Notes under the pieces: generated by a model
What the model was told of the DNA's origin: nothing
Database searches by the model: none
What the model saw: the letters and a program-made list of their open reading frames with translations, nothing else
Assembly: GCF_029392095.1 (NCBI RefSeq)
Contig: NZ_CP113930.1
Location: 868,001 to 932,000, forward strand
Reading direction: 5' to 3'
Origin: Lactobacillus sp. ESL0700
GTDB taxonomy: Bacteria; Bacillota; Bacilli; Lactobacillales; Lactobacillaceae
DNA length: 64,000 nucleotides
Shown: in pieces, positions 8,951-19,026 of the stretch
Layout: every line of letters begins with the position of its first letter
How positions within the stretch are numbered: position 1 is the first letter of the stretch
Translations under genes and position numbers: made by a program

Positions 8951-9562
8951 TTAAAGTAACTTGTTGTAGTATTCAACAACGAGGGCTTCGTTAATTTCTG
9001 GTTCCATTTCATCACGTTCTGGAAGACGTACAAGAGTACCTTCCAACTTGTTGTCATCAAATGAAACAAATGATGGACGAGTTACGACTGCTTCAAGAGC
9101 ATCCTTAACTTGTTGTAAGTTCTTTGACTTTTCCTTCAAGCCAATTGTTTGACCAACTTGAACTTCGTATGAAGGAATGTCAACGCGCTTGCCATCAACA
9201 GTGATGTGACCATGGTTAACTAATTGTCTAGCTTGTTGTCTAGTAGTAGCTAAGCCTAAACGGTAAACAACACTGTCCAAACGACGCTCTAACAAGATCA
9301 TGAAGTTAGTACCGTGTTCACCTTCACGGATCTTACCGGCTTGAGCAAACAAAGTTCTAAATTGACGTTCGTTTAAACCGTACATCCAACGAAGCTTTTG
9401 CTTTTCGTGCAATTGCTCGCCGTATTCTGATAAACGACCACGTGAGTTAGGACCGTGTTGACCAGGAGCATAGTTACGACGACTAATTTCCTTGCCAGTA
9501 CCTGAAAGTGAGATACCTAATCTTCTTGAGCGTTTCCAACTTGGACCTGTATATCTTGACAT
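8951..9562 (-). CDS. rpsD: 30S ribosomal protein S4
   Basis: A 203-residue primary 16S rRNA-binding protein that nucleates 30S assembly. It begins [16 protein letters not shown] at ATG 9560-9562, directly after GGAGGATTTT; a longer in-frame start at 9625 is rejected. The S4 RNA-binding domain ([10 protein letters not shown] to [17 protein letters not shown]) sits around residues 95-130. It is monocistronic with its own promoter, a long leader and a terminator, as is common for rpsD in Firmicutes. Autoregulation through the leader is likely. Confidence 0.97.
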   Translation of the reverse strand: MSRYTGPSWKRSRRLGISLSGTGKEISRRNYAPGQHGPNSRGRLSEYGEQLHEKQKLRWMYGLNERQFRTLFAQAGKIREGEHGTNFMILLERRLDSVVYRLGLATTRQQARQLVNHGHITVDGKRVDIPSYEVQVGQTIGLKEKSKNLQQVKDALEAVVTRPSFVSFDDNKLEGTLVRLPERDEMEPEINEALVVEYYNKLL

Positions 9563-9735
9563 AAAATCCTCCAATAAAATCTGATAACAGTTTCTGGAGT
9601 AAAATATCACACATAAGTTCAACATTCGTGCATCTTAATTTTCATTTTCGCCTGTTGCAGCGTCGGTTACTCGTTCACTAAAACGTATTAAGATGTTGAC
9701 GTTCTTGTCACTTATAGCTGCAAATATTTTACACG
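9563..9735 (-). promoter_or_regulatory. rpsD 5' leader, probable S4 autoregulatory element
   Basis: About 170 nt separate the predicted transcription start from the rpsD ATG. They hold no gene, but the length and position match the S4 leaders known in Firmicutes, where S4 binds its own mRNA. I did not resolve the fold. Together with the divergent promoters, this fills the 343-base gap between rpsD and ezrA (9563-9905), which has no other coding content that I can see. Confidence 0.55.
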
Positions 9736-9741
9736 AAGTTA

Positions 9742-9770
9742 ATTATATCGGTGTTAAGGCTCTAAAGCAA
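9742..9770 (-). promoter_or_regulatory. Sigma-A promoter of rpsD
   Basis: On the minus strand TTGCTT (9770-9765) and a perfect TATAAT (9747-9742) are separated by exactly 17 bases. Confidence 0.85.
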
Positions 9771-9871
9771 GGGAAAAGGTGATTTTAATCACTTTTGTGC
9801 TTAAAAAGGGATATTTTCGTAATTAAATTGCAGCTATCTTTAAAACCAGGCCCCACAGCAAGTAAGAAATT

Positions 9872-9880
9872 TGCTATAAT
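9872..9880 (+). promoter_or_regulatory. Extended -10 promoter of ezrA
   Basis: TGCTATAAT is a perfect extended -10 element. The -35 region is poor, which an extended -10 can compensate. Start of transcription would be near 9887, so the leader is very short before GGAGGAG at 9894-9900. Confidence 0.75.
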
Positions 9881-9905
9881 AAAGGGTAGTTTTGGAGGAG
9901 AAATT

Positions 9906-11621
9906 ATGTCACCAACCCAATCTCTAATCGTAGTAATTGCAGTTATGCTTATCTTAATTGCTGTTGCCTTTATGCTCTACGTTAATCGCCGGCAATTGCG
10001 GGCAATTTTGGAGTTAGACGATTTAATTACTAAAATTGAAAAAATGCATTTAAAGCAGGACATTGACCGGTTAAATAAGATGGATCTTGCCGGCGAGAGC
10101 CTGACGACCTTAACAACTTGGCGCAAGAGCTATGAGGAAGCAACAAGCAAGAAAATTCCTCAGGTGCAAAAATTGCTGGAACAGGCAGCTGACGAGAATG
10201 TTCATTATCGCTTGTTTAAGTCGCACCAAAATATTAAGCAGGCTCAGGAGATCATGAAGCAGACCTTTGATGATGCCAAGAATACCAAGGATGTTTTTAC
10301 GGAATTACTTGAATCTAACCGCGAAAATCAGGTGCAGTATGATGCCTTAATCAAGGTTTATCATGAATTGCGCAAGAGTGTTTTGGCTGATTCGTTTGAT
10401 TATGGCACGGCAATCGATCAGATCGAAAATGACTTGTCGAACTTAGAGAATGACTTCGCTGAAGCAAAGAATTTGTCAGCGCAGGGCGATCAAGTTGAGG
10501 CCAAACGGATTTTGTCCAAAATCAAGGCATCTTTGGCGACAATGCAGCAAGAACTGCCGCAAATTAAGCAAGGTCGCCATGAGCTAGATTCTGTTTTTCA
10601 AGATCAGCTGCAGGAATTGTCGGATTCCTATAAAAAGATGATTGCTGATAAGTACTACATTACTGAAATTGATGTCTTAGGCAAGATTAAAGAGATTCGC
10701 GGACAGATTACTGAAGCAGGGCAATTTTTGACAGAATTAAAACTGCCGGAATTAGCTAACTATATTAAGGAAATTAAAAAGGAAATTACTGCCCTCTATG
10801 ATGTTCTAGCTAAAGAATACAAGGCGCGGCCATTTGTTGAAGAAAACCAAGATAAAATTCAGCGATTATTAGCGCGTGAACAGGTAGAATCCAAGAATTT
10901 GGTTGCTAAACTGCGCCATATTGATGAGAGCTACGAGCTGACACACGGCGAGTTAGCTAAGAGTAGGCAGCTGGAGCAGGAAGTCAACGACATGAACCGG
11001 CAATACACGGTTGACACGCAAAACGTGGCTGATGGCAAAGGTGTATTTTCTACGATTAAAGATTCGTGGCTGGGGATGCTGGAGCGTTTGCGCGAGATTG
11101 GTGAGCAGCAAAAGCAGATGTCGCAGGATGTCGATGGTCTGTATGATTCCGAGAATGTGGCTAACGACTCGATCAACCGCTTTAAGCAAGAAGTATCTCT
11201 AGTGTACCGGCGATTAGAACGCAAAAAGTTGCCGGGAAATCCTGATACCTTTGTTCAAATGTATACCTTGGTAATCAATGAGATTGGTCATGTTGCTAAG
11301 GAATTAGGTGAAGTTAGAATTAACATGGAAAAGATTTCTAACGAGTTAATTCAAATTTCTGACGATGTTGAGCGCTTGAAGCGTGAAGCCGACGACATCA
11401 TTAATTCTGCAGATTTAGTTGAATTGACCTTGCAGTACTCCAATAAGTATTCTGATAACGATGCAATTAAACGGGCGCAAAAGAAGACGATGCAGCTTTA
11501 CAGTCAGGACTACAATTATAAGGAAGCTTTGGACACGATTGCGACAGCAATTGAGAAGGCTGAGCCTGGATCATATCAGCGGTTAGAAAATTTATACTAT
11601 TCTGATAAAAAGAATGAATAA
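9906..11621 (+). CDS. ezrA: Septation ring formation regulator EzrA
   Basis: A 571-residue membrane-anchored protein that binds FtsZ, prevents extra Z-rings and helps shuttle cell-wall enzymes. The start is ATG 9906, with GGAGGAG five bases upstream; the longer frame from 9795 lacks a ribosome site and crosses the promoter. A single N-terminal membrane helix (residues about 5-23, SLIVVIAVMLILIAVAFML) is followed by long coiled-coil spectrin-like repeats in the cytoplasm. Length is normal. A terminator follows. Upstream position to a cysteine desulfurase and thiI matches the Bacillus subtilis order ezrA-nifZ-thiI. Confidence 0.95.
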   Translation: MSPTQSLIVVIAVMLILIAVAFMLYVNRRQLRAILELDDLITKIEKMHLKQDIDRLNKMDLAGESLTTLTTWRKSYEEATSKKIPQVQKLLEQAADENVHYRLFKSHQNIKQAQEIMKQTFDDAKNTKDVFTELLESNRENQVQYDALIKVYHELRKSVLADSFDYGTAIDQIENDLSNLENDFAEAKNLSAQGDQVEAKRILSKIKASLATMQQELPQIKQGRHELDSVFQDQLQELSDSYKKMIADKYYITEIDVLGKIKEIRGQITEAGQFLTELKLPELANYIKEIKKEITALYDVLAKEYKARPFVEENQDKIQRLLAREQVESKNLVAKLRHIDESYELTHGELAKSRQLEQEVNDMNRQYTVDTQNVADGKGVFSTIKDSWLGMLERLREIGEQQKQMSQDVDGLYDSENVANDSINRFKQEVSLVYRRLERKKLPGNPDTFVQMYTLVINEIGHVAKELGEVRINMEKISNELIQISDDVERLKREADDIINSADLVELTLQYSNKYSDNDAIKRAQKKTMQLYSQDYNYKEALDTIATAIEKAEPGSYQRLENLYYSDKKNE

Positions 11622-11627
11622 AGTTTA

Positions 11628-11663
11628 AAAACAGTTTTAGGGCGATCCTAGAATTGTTTTTTA
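11628..11663 (+). terminator. Intrinsic terminator after ezrA
   Basis: AAACAGTTTTAGG pairs with CCTAGAATTGTTT using two G-U pairs, followed by a T run. Confidence 0.75.
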
Positions 11664-11761
11664 CTTTAAAATGATTATTAATTGAAGCAAAGCTATATTT
11701 AAGTTACAATTTATAAGTTGAAGAAGTGGCTCAGTGGGCCTTTTTGAGGGGAGTAAAGTCT

Positions 11762-12919
11762 GTGATTTATTTTGATAATAGTGCGACGACTAAGATTGAT
11801 CCGGCAGTGTTAGCTACTTATGATCAAGTTGCACAAAACATTTGGGGGAATCCGTCTAGTTTACATAAAATGGGCGACCGCGCGTTTCAATTATTGACGA
11901 GTTCGCGCAAGCAAATTGCCAGTTTACTAGGTACTAAACAAGATGAAATTTTCTTTACTTCTGGTGGAACTGAATCCAATAATCTGGCAATTAAGGGAAC
12001 GGCAATTCAGAAGCGTGAATTTGGTAAGCACATCATTACTTCAAGTGTGGAACATGCTTCTGTTGCCAACGCGTTTAATGCCTTAGAGAACTTGGGCTAT
12101 CGGGTTACGCGGCTTCCGGTTGATAAAGAGGGCCGCGTGAACGTTAATGATTTGCGCAATGCGATTGATACGGACACAACCCTGGTTTCGATTATGGGTG
12201 TCAACAATGAAATTGGGACAATCCAGCCGATTGAGGCCATCAGTGATTTACTAACCAACTACCCAACAATTCAATTCCACGTTGATAATGTTCAGGCTCT
12301 TGGTAAACATATTTGGCCGCGAGTATTTACTCCGCGCGTTGACTTGTCGAGCTTATCAGCACACAAGTTCCATGCGCCACGTGGCATTGGTATTTTATAT
12401 AAAAAAGAAGGCAAGATGCTGTCACCGCTGCATGATGGTGGTGGTCAAGAAAAAGGTTTGCGGTCTGGTACGGAGAACTTACCAGCAATTGCGGCAATGG
12501 CGAAGGCTGTGCGGTTACTTTTGACTGATGAGGCCGCTAAAGCTGACCGCGAAGCCGCAATTAAGCAAAAAATTGTCAATTATCTGCAGGATAAGCCGGG
12601 AATCAAAATTTTCTCGCCAGTTAGTGACGGCTTTACACCACATATTTTGTGCTTTGCCCTTGAAGGAATTCGGGGAGAGACCCTGGTACACACGCTGGAA
12701 GAACACGACATTTATACATCAACAACTTCTGCTTGTGCTTCAACTAAGACTGATGAGGCCAGCACTTTGGTATCAATGCACGTTGACGACAAGATTGCAA
12801 CTAGCGCAATTCGGCTGAGCTTCGATGAGAGCAATACAATAGAAGAAGCTGATGAATTTATCGCTGTCTTTGATAAGATTTACCAGCATTTTGCTAAAAT
12901 TAATCATTTGGGAGAATAA
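11762..12919 (+). CDS. nifZ: Cysteine desulfurase paired with ThiI (NifZ-like)
   Basis: A 385-residue PLP enzyme that removes sulfur from cysteine as an enzyme-bound persulfide. The GTG at 11762 is preferred because GAGGGGAG lies just upstream and the family begins with (M)IYFDNSATTK; a longer frame from 11726 has no such support. PLP-lysine motif SLSAHKFHAPRG (K about 201) and the catalytic loop Cys in TTSACAS (about 324) are present, as are the HVDNVQALGK residues of the cofactor pocket. It lies three bases before thiI, so its likely sulfur acceptor is ThiI. A second paralogue lies at 41156, beside mnmA. Confidence 0.92.
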   Translation: MIYFDNSATTKIDPAVLATYDQVAQNIWGNPSSLHKMGDRAFQLLTSSRKQIASLLGTKQDEIFFTSGGTESNNLAIKGTAIQKREFGKHIITSSVEHASVANAFNALENLGYRVTRLPVDKEGRVNVNDLRNAIDTDTTLVSIMGVNNEIGTIQPIEAISDLLTNYPTIQFHVDNVQALGKHIWPRVFTPRVDLSSLSAHKFHAPRGIGILYKKEGKMLSPLHDGGGQEKGLRSGTENLPAIAAMAKAVRLLLTDEAAKADREAAIKQKIVNYLQDKPGIKIFSPVSDGFTPHILCFALEGIRGETLVHTLEEHDIYTSTTSACASTKTDEASTLVSMHVDDKIATSAIRLSFDESNTIEEADEFIAVFDKIYQHFAKINHLGE

Positions 12920-12922
12920 TTA

Positions 12923-14140
12923 ATGGAATATACGGAAATTATGGTTCGTTACGGCGAACTATCGACAAAAGGAAAGAACAGAAAGGACTTCATCGGCAAG
13001 CTTGCTGGTAACGTAACTAAGGTGTTGCGTAATTTCCCAGAAGTTGAAATTCACCCGCGGCATGACCGGATGCACATTGTGCTGAATGGGGCACCGTTTG
13101 CGGAAATCGACCAGCGTTTGAAAAAGGTGTTTGGTATCCAGACCTATTCGCCAACAATTAAGATTGAAAAAACACTGCAGGCAATTGAAGAAACTTCTTT
13201 GGCACTAATGAAGGAAACTTTTAAAAAGGGCATGACCTTTAAAGTTAATACTAAGCGCAGTGACCACCATTTTGCTTATGATACAAATGAATTAAACTCA
13301 CTTGTTGGTGATTATTTATTTGAAAACATGGCCGACTTAAAGGTAGAAATGAAGCACCCAGACCTTGTTCTACGAATTGAAGTTCGTCAAGATGCGATTT
13401 ATATTTCTAACCAATTATTACATGGTGCTGGTGGGATGCCTGTTGGTACCGGTGGTCGTGCCGTCATGATGCTTTCGGGTGGGATTGACTCACCAGTTGC
13501 GTCATACTTGGCACTCAAGCGCGGCGTTGATATTGAAATGGTGCACTTCTTTAGTCCGCCTTATACTACTGAGAAGGCTCTGAACAAGGCAAAGGAATTG
13601 ACTGGGATTTTAGCAAATTATGCTGGTCGCATTAACTTTATTGCCGTTCCGTTTGCGGAAATTCAGGAAACAATCAAGGAAAAAGTGCCAGAAGGATATT
13701 TGATGACGGTTCAACGGCGGTTTATGCTGCGGCTGGCTGATGAAATTCGGGCTAAGAGAAATGAATTGGCAATTTTTAATGGTGAATCAGTTGGTCAAGT
13801 TGCTTCACAAACTTTAGAGTCAATGATGGCCATCAATGACGTGACGACAACTCCTGTTGTGCGGCCAGTTGCGACGATGGACAAGACCGAAATTATTCGC
13901 TTGGCTGAAGAAATTGGCACCTTTGATTTGTCTATCAAGCCATTTGAAGATTGTTGTACAATTTTTGCGCCACCACGCCCTAAGACCAAGCCAAAAGTTG
14001 ACAAGGCTCGTGAATATGAAGCCCGCCTTGACGTTGACGGCTTAATTGAACGCGCTCTTGCAGGGATCAAGGTCACGGCAATTTATCCGAATGACAAGTT
14101 TTTAGCTGATAAAGCTGAAGAAGATGCTGCATTACTATAA
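12923..14140 (+). CDS. thiI: tRNA 4-thiouridine synthetase ThiI
   Basis: A 405-residue protein that adenylates and thiolates U8 of tRNA and can also feed thiazole synthesis. The N-terminal ferredoxin-like plus THUMP domain (about 1-165) and the PP-loop SGGIDSP (about 185-191) are visible, and the conserved Cys pair EDCC sits near 343. There is no C-terminal rhodanese domain, the usual Gram-positive form, so persulfide must come from the desulfurase encoded immediately upstream. Length is normal for this form. Confidence 0.95.
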   Translation: MEYTEIMVRYGELSTKGKNRKDFIGKLAGNVTKVLRNFPEVEIHPRHDRMHIVLNGAPFAEIDQRLKKVFGIQTYSPTIKIEKTLQAIEETSLALMKETFKKGMTFKVNTKRSDHHFAYDTNELNSLVGDYLFENMADLKVEMKHPDLVLRIEVRQDAIYISNQLLHGAGGMPVGTGGRAVMMLSGGIDSPVASYLALKRGVDIEMVHFFSPPYTTEKALNKAKELTGILANYAGRINFIAVPFAEIQETIKEKVPEGYLMTVQRRFMLRLADEIRAKRNELAIFNGESVGQVASQTLESMMAINDVTTTPVVRPVATMDKTEIIRLAEEIGTFDLSIKPFEDCCTIFAPPRPKTKPKVDKAREYEARLDVDGLIERALAGIKVTAIYPNDKFLADKAEEDAALL

Positions 14141-14145
14141 AAACG

Positions 14146-14154
14146 TGCTATAAT
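14146..14154 (+). promoter_or_regulatory. Extended -10 promoter of the valS operon
   Basis: TGCTATAAT begins six bases after the thiI stop and directly before the T-box leader, the same extended -10 sequence as at ezrA. Confidence 0.7.
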
Positions 14155-14159
14155 AACTA

Positions 14160-14388
14160 GCAAAGCAATAACCAAGAGGTATTAACTTTATAGACAGAGA
14201 AAGGCTAAAATGGTGCGAGGCCGAGAGTTAATTGGTAGCTTGGTTTATAACTGATTGACTGAACTAATAGTAAGTTGATCCGGCAGAATTCGCCGTTATC
14301 ACGATGCAAGAGAAGCAGTAAATGCTTAACTTAGGTGGTACCGCGGTTAGTAAATCGTCCTAGATATAAAATCTAGGGCGATTTTTTT
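14160..14388 (+). promoter_or_regulatory. T-box riboswitch for valS (valine, specifier GTA)
   Basis: The T-box core ACTTAGGTGGTACCGCG lies at about 14329-14345. A competing terminator follows, with AAATCGTCCTAGAT pairing to ATCTAGGGCGATTT and a T run (14352-14388). In Stem I, ACCAAG (14171-14176) pairs with CTTGGT (14239-14244), leaving an internal loop with GTA at 14235-14237, a valine codon in the expected specifier position. TGGT in the antiterminator bulge fits an ACCA tRNA end. Uncharged tRNA-Val should therefore turn on valS and the genes behind it. Confidence 0.92.
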
Positions 14389-14411
14389 ATTATCAGAAAG
14401 AAGGAAATTAT

Positions 14412-17051
14412 ATGACAGATTTGGCTCCAAAATATGATCACAAGGAAGTTGAGGATGGTCGTTACCAAACTTGGCTTGATGAGGATTTGTTTAAGCCGTC
14501 AGGCGATAAAAAGGCACACCCATATTCAATTGTTATTCCGCCGCCAAACGTTACGGGAAAATTGCACTTGGGACACGCTTGGGACACAGCAATTCAAGAT
14601 ACATTGATTCGTTTTAAGCGGATGCAGGGCTATGACACGCTGTATTTGCCAGGAATGGACCACGCGGGAATTGCAACTCAGGCAAAAGTTGAAGCCAAGT
14701 TGCGCAAGCAAGGCAAAGATCGTCACCAAATGGGACGTGAAGCCTTTGTCAAGCAAGTTTGGGACTGGAAGGACGAATACGCTAGCATTATCAAGGGTCA
14801 ATGGGCCAAAATGGGTCTGTCACTTGATTACTCCCGTGAACGTTTTACTTTAGATGAAGGTTTATCTAAGGCTGTTCGCCGCGTCTTTGTTCAATTATAT
14901 AACGAGGGCTTAATCTACCGCGGGCAATATATTATTAACTGGGATCCAGCTTTACAAACTGCTTTGAGTGATATTGAAGTTATCCACCAGGATGACAAGG
15001 GTGCCTTTTACCACATTAAGTATCCATTCGCTGATGGCTCGGGCTTTGTTGAAATTGCAACGACGCGTCCCGAGACTATGTTTGGTGATACTGCTGTTGC
15101 GGTTGCTCCTGGGGATGAACGTTACAAGGACTTGGTTGGTAAAGAACTGATTTTACCACTTGTTGGCCGCCATATTCCGATTATTGAAGATCAACACGTT
15201 GACCCAGACTTTGGGACTGGTTTAGTAAAGATTACGCCAGCTCATGACCCGAACGACTTTGCCACTGGTAATCGGCATAACTTAAAACGGATTAACGTCA
15301 TGAATGATGACGGTACGATGAACGAGGAATGTGGCGAATATGCCGGCATGGATCGCTTTGACTGCCGTAAGCAATTAGTTGCAGACTTAAAAGAACAAGG
15401 TTACTTGATTAAAGTTAAGCCAATTGTTCACTCCGTTGGTCACTCAGAACGTTCTGGCGTTCAAGTTGAACCTCGTTTGTCAACTCAATGGTTTGTTAAG
15501 ATGAAGCCATTAGCTGATAAAGTGTTGGCTAACCAAAAGACTGATGGTCGGGTTAACTTTGTTCCTGAGCGATTTGAGCAAACCCTTGAACATTGGATGG
15601 AAAATGTTCATGACTGGGTAATTTCTCGCCAATTATGGTGGGGTCACCGGATTCCAGCTTGGTACAATAAGAAGACCGGTGAAATGTACGTTGGTGAAGA
15701 AGCACCTAAGGATGCTGAAAACTGGCGGCAAGACCCTGATGTTCTGGATACTTGGTTCTCAAGTGCTCTATGGCCATTTTCAACGATGGGCTGGCCTGAT
15801 GAAGACGCACCGGACTTTAAGCGTTACTTCCCAACTAACGCACTAGTTACTGGTTACGACATTATCTTCTTCTGGGTATCACGGATGATTTTCCAAAGTT
15901 TACACTTTACGAATGAGCGTCCGTTTAAAGACGTTGTTTTGCACGGTTTAATTCGTGATGAACAAGGTCGAAAGATGAGTAAATCATTGGGCAACGGGGT
16001 TGACCCAATGGATGTTGTTAACGAATATGGTGCCGATGCTTTGCGCTGGTTCTTATTGAACGGTACAGCTCCAGGTCAAGATACTCGTTACAATCCAAAG
16101 AAGTTAGCTGCAGCTTGGAACTTTATCAACAAGATTTGGAATGCTTCAAGATTTGTAATCATGAACTTGCCAGAAGATGCCCAGCCAGCTCACATGCCTG
16201 ATACCAGTAAGTTTGACTTAGCTGATAGTTGGATCTTTGACCGGTTGAACCACACAGTGAGCGAAGTTGTTCGTTTATTTGATGAATACAAGTTTGGTGA
16301 GGCAGGCCGTGAAGCTTATAACTTTATCTGGAATGACTTCTGCGACTGGTATATTGAAATTTCTAAGGTTGCCTTAAACGGTGATGACGCAGAGTTAAAG
16401 GCAAGAAAGCAGGATAACTTAATCTGGATTCTTGATCAAATTTTGCGGTTATTGCACCCAATTATGCCGTTTGTAACCGAAAAATTATGGTTGTCCATGC
16501 CTCATACTGGCAAGTCAATTATGGTTGCCAAGTACCCAGAAGCTCACAGTGAATTTGTTAATGAACAAGCTTCACGTGATATGACATTCTTAATTGATGT
16601 AATTAAGGCAGTCCGGAATATTCGCATGGAAGTTAATGCACCAATGTCATCACCAATTGATATTATGATTCAACTTGATGATGCCGCAAATGAACGGATT
16701 TTGACCGACAACGAAGATTACGTTAAGAACTTCTTGCACCCAAAGAAGTTGGAAATTGCCACAGAAATGGCTGCGCCAAAATTAGCTAAAACAGCAGTTA
16801 TTTCCGGTGCGCAAATTTTTGTTCCGTTAGCTGAACTGGTTAACATTGATGATGAACTTAAGCGGATGGCAAAAGAGGAGCAAGACCTTGAGGCAGAAGT
16901 TGCTCGTTCAACTAAGAAGTTAGCTAACCAAGGTTTCGTTGCTCATGCACCAGCAGCAGTTATTGACAAGGAAAAGGCCAAGAAGGCTGACTATGAAAGT
17001 CAATTGGCTGGTATTCGTCAACGAATTCAAGATTTGAAAGAGAGTAAATAA
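14412..17051 (+). CDS. valS: Valyl-tRNA synthetase
   Basis: An 879-residue class I synthetase. [15 protein letters not shown] contains the HIGH-type motif HLGH (about 50) and [10 protein letters not shown] the KMSKS loop (about 521). An editing (CP1) domain lies between them, then the anticodon-binding domain and a C-terminal coiled-coil arm rich in Lys/Glu (about 815-879). Length is normal. It is controlled by the T-box directly upstream and followed one base later by folC. Confidence 0.97.
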   Translation: MTDLAPKYDHKEVEDGRYQTWLDEDLFKPSGDKKAHPYSIVIPPPNVTGKLHLGHAWDTAIQDTLIRFKRMQGYDTLYLPGMDHAGIATQAKVEAKLRKQGKDRHQMGREAFVKQVWDWKDEYASIIKGQWAKMGLSLDYSRERFTLDEGLSKAVRRVFVQLYNEGLIYRGQYIINWDPALQTALSDIEVIHQDDKGAFYHIKYPFADGSGFVEIATTRPETMFGDTAVAVAPGDERYKDLVGKELILPLVGRHIPIIEDQHVDPDFGTGLVKITPAHDPNDFATGNRHNLKRINVMNDDGTMNEECGEYAGMDRFDCRKQLVADLKEQGYLIKVKPIVHSVGHSERSGVQVEPRLSTQWFVKMKPLADKVLANQKTDGRVNFVPERFEQTLEHWMENVHDWVISRQLWWGHRIPAWYNKKTGEMYVGEEAPKDAENWRQDPDVLDTWFSSALWPFSTMGWPDEDAPDFKRYFPTNALVTGYDIIFFWVSRMIFQSLHFTNERPFKDVVLHGLIRDEQGRKMSKSLGNGVDPMDVVNEYGADALRWFLLNGTAPGQDTRYNPKKLAAAWNFINKIWNASRFVIMNLPEDAQPAHMPDTSKFDLADSWIFDRLNHTVSEVVRLFDEYKFGEAGREAYNFIWNDFCDWYIEISKVALNGDDAELKARKQDNLIWILDQILRLLHPIMPFVTEKLWLSMPHTGKSIMVAKYPEAHSEFVNEQASRDMTFLIDVIKAVRNIRMEVNAPMSSPIDIMIQLDDAANERILTDNEDYVKNFLHPKKLEIATEMAAPKLAKTAVISGAQIFVPLAELVNIDDELKRMAKEEQDLEAEVARSTKKLANQGFVAHAPAAVIDKEKAKKADYESQLAGIRQRIQDLKESK

Positions 17052-17052
17052 T

Positions 17053-18330
17053 GTGATTTTTACCAAAGCGCAAGATGTGATATCTTATTTATATTCATTA
17101 CCCAAATTTCACGCAAAAGGTGACCTGACCTTTATTAAGCGGGTCTTAGCAGAATTGGATAATCCTCAAGATAAAGTCAAGATGCTTCACGTTACGGGCA
17201 CTAATGGTAAAGGTTCTACTTCGTATTATTTAAGTAATTTATTGCAAAAGGCTGGTCAAAAGACTGGCCTTTTTGTCTCACCGTACGTTTTTGCGTTTGG
17301 TGAGCGGATCCAATTAAATGGTCAAAATCTTAGTGATCCTGATTTGGTAGCAACTGCTAATCAAATTGAACAGGTTTTGCAAAAAATCAGGCAAACAGAC
17401 CCTGATTTTGGCTTAGTTACTTTTGAATATGAAGCAGTCATGGCTTTTACCTATTTTGCCCAAAAAGAGTGTGACTATGCAGTAATTGAGGTGGGCATCG
17501 GGGGCACGCATGACTCCACAAACGTGATTAAACCTGAAGTTAGCGTCATTACAACCATCGGCCTTGATCATGAAAAAATTATTGGCCCCACGATCCAAGA
17601 TATTGCTCGGGAAAAGAGCGGCATCATTAAATATCAGCGGCCAATAGTTTTAGGCAACGTACCACAGACGGTTTTACCGATTATTAAAGAAAAAGCGGAG
17701 CAGGAACAGGCCCCCGTATTTCGATTAGGTCAGGACTTTACTGTAAAAAGTGCCTTGCAAACAAGCTATCGGGATGCAAGAAGAACATTGACTTTTGCCA
17801 TTAGACCCGAAGTTGAAGGTTATGATCTGGCCGTTGCGATTCGGGCCTTTAGTACTCTGAATTTGCCGCTGAGTGATGAAAAGATTGGAGAAGCAATTAA
17901 CCACACGGTAATTCCGGGGCGTTATCAAATTTTGCAGGATCAGCCGCTGATTATTTTAGATGGGGCACATAATATCCAAGCAATGCAAAATTTGCTCAAT
18001 TTTGTTCACGACCAGCAGGCGAGACGTCGCGGCAAAGTGCGGGTGCTGATTACGATGATGAAGGACAAGGACTTAACAGAAGTCTTTTCGCTATTTCAAG
18101 AGTCCGATCAAGTCGAACTGACGACAATTGCTTATCCGCGCGCCGCTAAAAAGGCAGACTTTCCCTCTGCAGTGCAAGCAAAGTATCCGTATGATGCAAG
18201 CTGGCAAGCTGCTTTTACGCAGTTAAAGCAAGATAGTCAGCCAAATGATATACTGCTAGTAACGGGGTCGTTTTATCTCGTCGGAGAAGTTTTGCAATTG
18301 GAGGCCACAAATGCAAGTTCAAGGCATTGA
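17053..18330 (+). CDS. folC: Folylpolyglutamate synthase / dihydrofolate synthase
   Basis: A 425-residue Mur-ligase-family enzyme that adds glutamate to folates so they are retained and used. The P-loop HVTGTNGKGSTS, the KSGIIK motif and LDGAHN are present. The start is GTG 17053, one base past the valS stop, with a GAAAGAGAG ribosome site inside the end of valS. It overlaps the next gene by 20 bases. The valS-folC pairing is common in Firmicutes and puts folC under valine T-box control unless another promoter exists. Confidence 0.93.
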   Translation: MIFTKAQDVISYLYSLPKFHAKGDLTFIKRVLAELDNPQDKVKMLHVTGTNGKGSTSYYLSNLLQKAGQKTGLFVSPYVFAFGERIQLNGQNLSDPDLVATANQIEQVLQKIRQTDPDFGLVTFEYEAVMAFTYFAQKECDYAVIEVGIGGTHDSTNVIKPEVSVITTIGLDHEKIIGPTIQDIAREKSGIIKYQRPIVLGNVPQTVLPIIKEKAEQEQAPVFRLGQDFTVKSALQTSYRDARRTLTFAIRPEVEGYDLAVAIRAFSTLNLPLSDEKIGEAINHTVIPGRYQILQDQPLIILDGAHNIQAMQNLLNFVHDQQARRRGKVRVLITMMKDKDLTEVFSLFQESDQVELTTIAYPRAAKKADFPSAVQAKYPYDASWQAAFTQLKQDSQPNDILLVTGSFYLVGEVLQLEATNASSRH

Positions 18331-18991
18331 TGAAGAAATCAAGGGAATACTGTTTGATATGGATGGGCTGCTCGTTAATTCCGAGGATCTATACTGGCAG
18401 GCTAATATTCAGGCTTCAAAAGAAGCTCATTTGGGCACGCCTGATGATACTTATTTGAAACTAGTTGGTTCAACAACCAAGGAAATGCGGTCATTTTATG
18501 AGCGGTATTTTAAAACTGAAGAGGAACGCGTGCGTTTCATTGAGCGAACCAATGAATTGGTGGAGCAGTGGATTGCGGCAGGCAAGCTTGAGCTTAGACC
18601 TGGTGTTCAGCAGGCACTTGATAAATTTTATAATCTTGATTTGCCCCTAGCCATTGTTTCCAGTAATTATGAAAAAAGTATTGAGCAGGAAATGTGGGCC
18701 ACTGGTATTCGGAATTACTTTCAGTTTCACCTAAATTATGATGATGTAAAAGAGCATCACTTAAAGGCTAAACCAGCGCCAGATATTTACCTGTGGGCTG
18801 CAAAAAAAATAAATATTCCCAAGCAAAACTTACTGGTCTTTGAGGATTCCTCAACTGGCGTCGCTGCAGCTGCCAACGCAGGACTTAAGTGTGTAATGAT
18901 TCCAGATTTATTACCGCCAACTGACCAGGATCAAGAAAACGCGACGTTAATTTGTCATGATTTTAATGAATTTCTAAAAAGAATTAAGTGA
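18311..18991 (+). CDS. HAD-superfamily phosphatase (beta-phosphoglucomutase-like)
   Basis: A 226-residue cytoplasmic hydrolase. Motif I is FDMDGLLVNSED (nucleophile D and acid/base D), motif II lies at the Ser of IVSSNYEKS, motif III at the Lys of KAKPAPDIY, and motif IV is FEDSSTGVAAA. The helical cap between motifs I and II makes it a subclass I enzyme. ATG 18311 has TTGGAGG upstream and overlaps folC by 20 bases. Substrate cannot be read from sequence. It could act on sugar phosphates or other small phosphoesters. Confidence 0.88.
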   Translation: MQVQGIDEEIKGILFDMDGLLVNSEDLYWQANIQASKEAHLGTPDDTYLKLVGSTTKEMRSFYERYFKTEEERVRFIERTNELVEQWIAAGKLELRPGVQQALDKFYNLDLPLAIVSSNYEKSIEQEMWATGIRNYFQFHLNYDDVKEHHLKAKPAPDIYLWAAKKINIPKQNLLVFEDSSTGVAAAANAGLKCVMIPDLLPPTDQDQENATLICHDFNEFLKRIK

Positions 18992-19026
18992 TTTTTGCGT
19001 AATAAATAGTGAAGGGAGTGATTTGA

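Noticed and set aside
9795..9905. Longer N terminus for EzrA starting at 9795.
   Set aside because: It would cover the promoter and the ribosome site, and EzrA proteins start right before the membrane helix.
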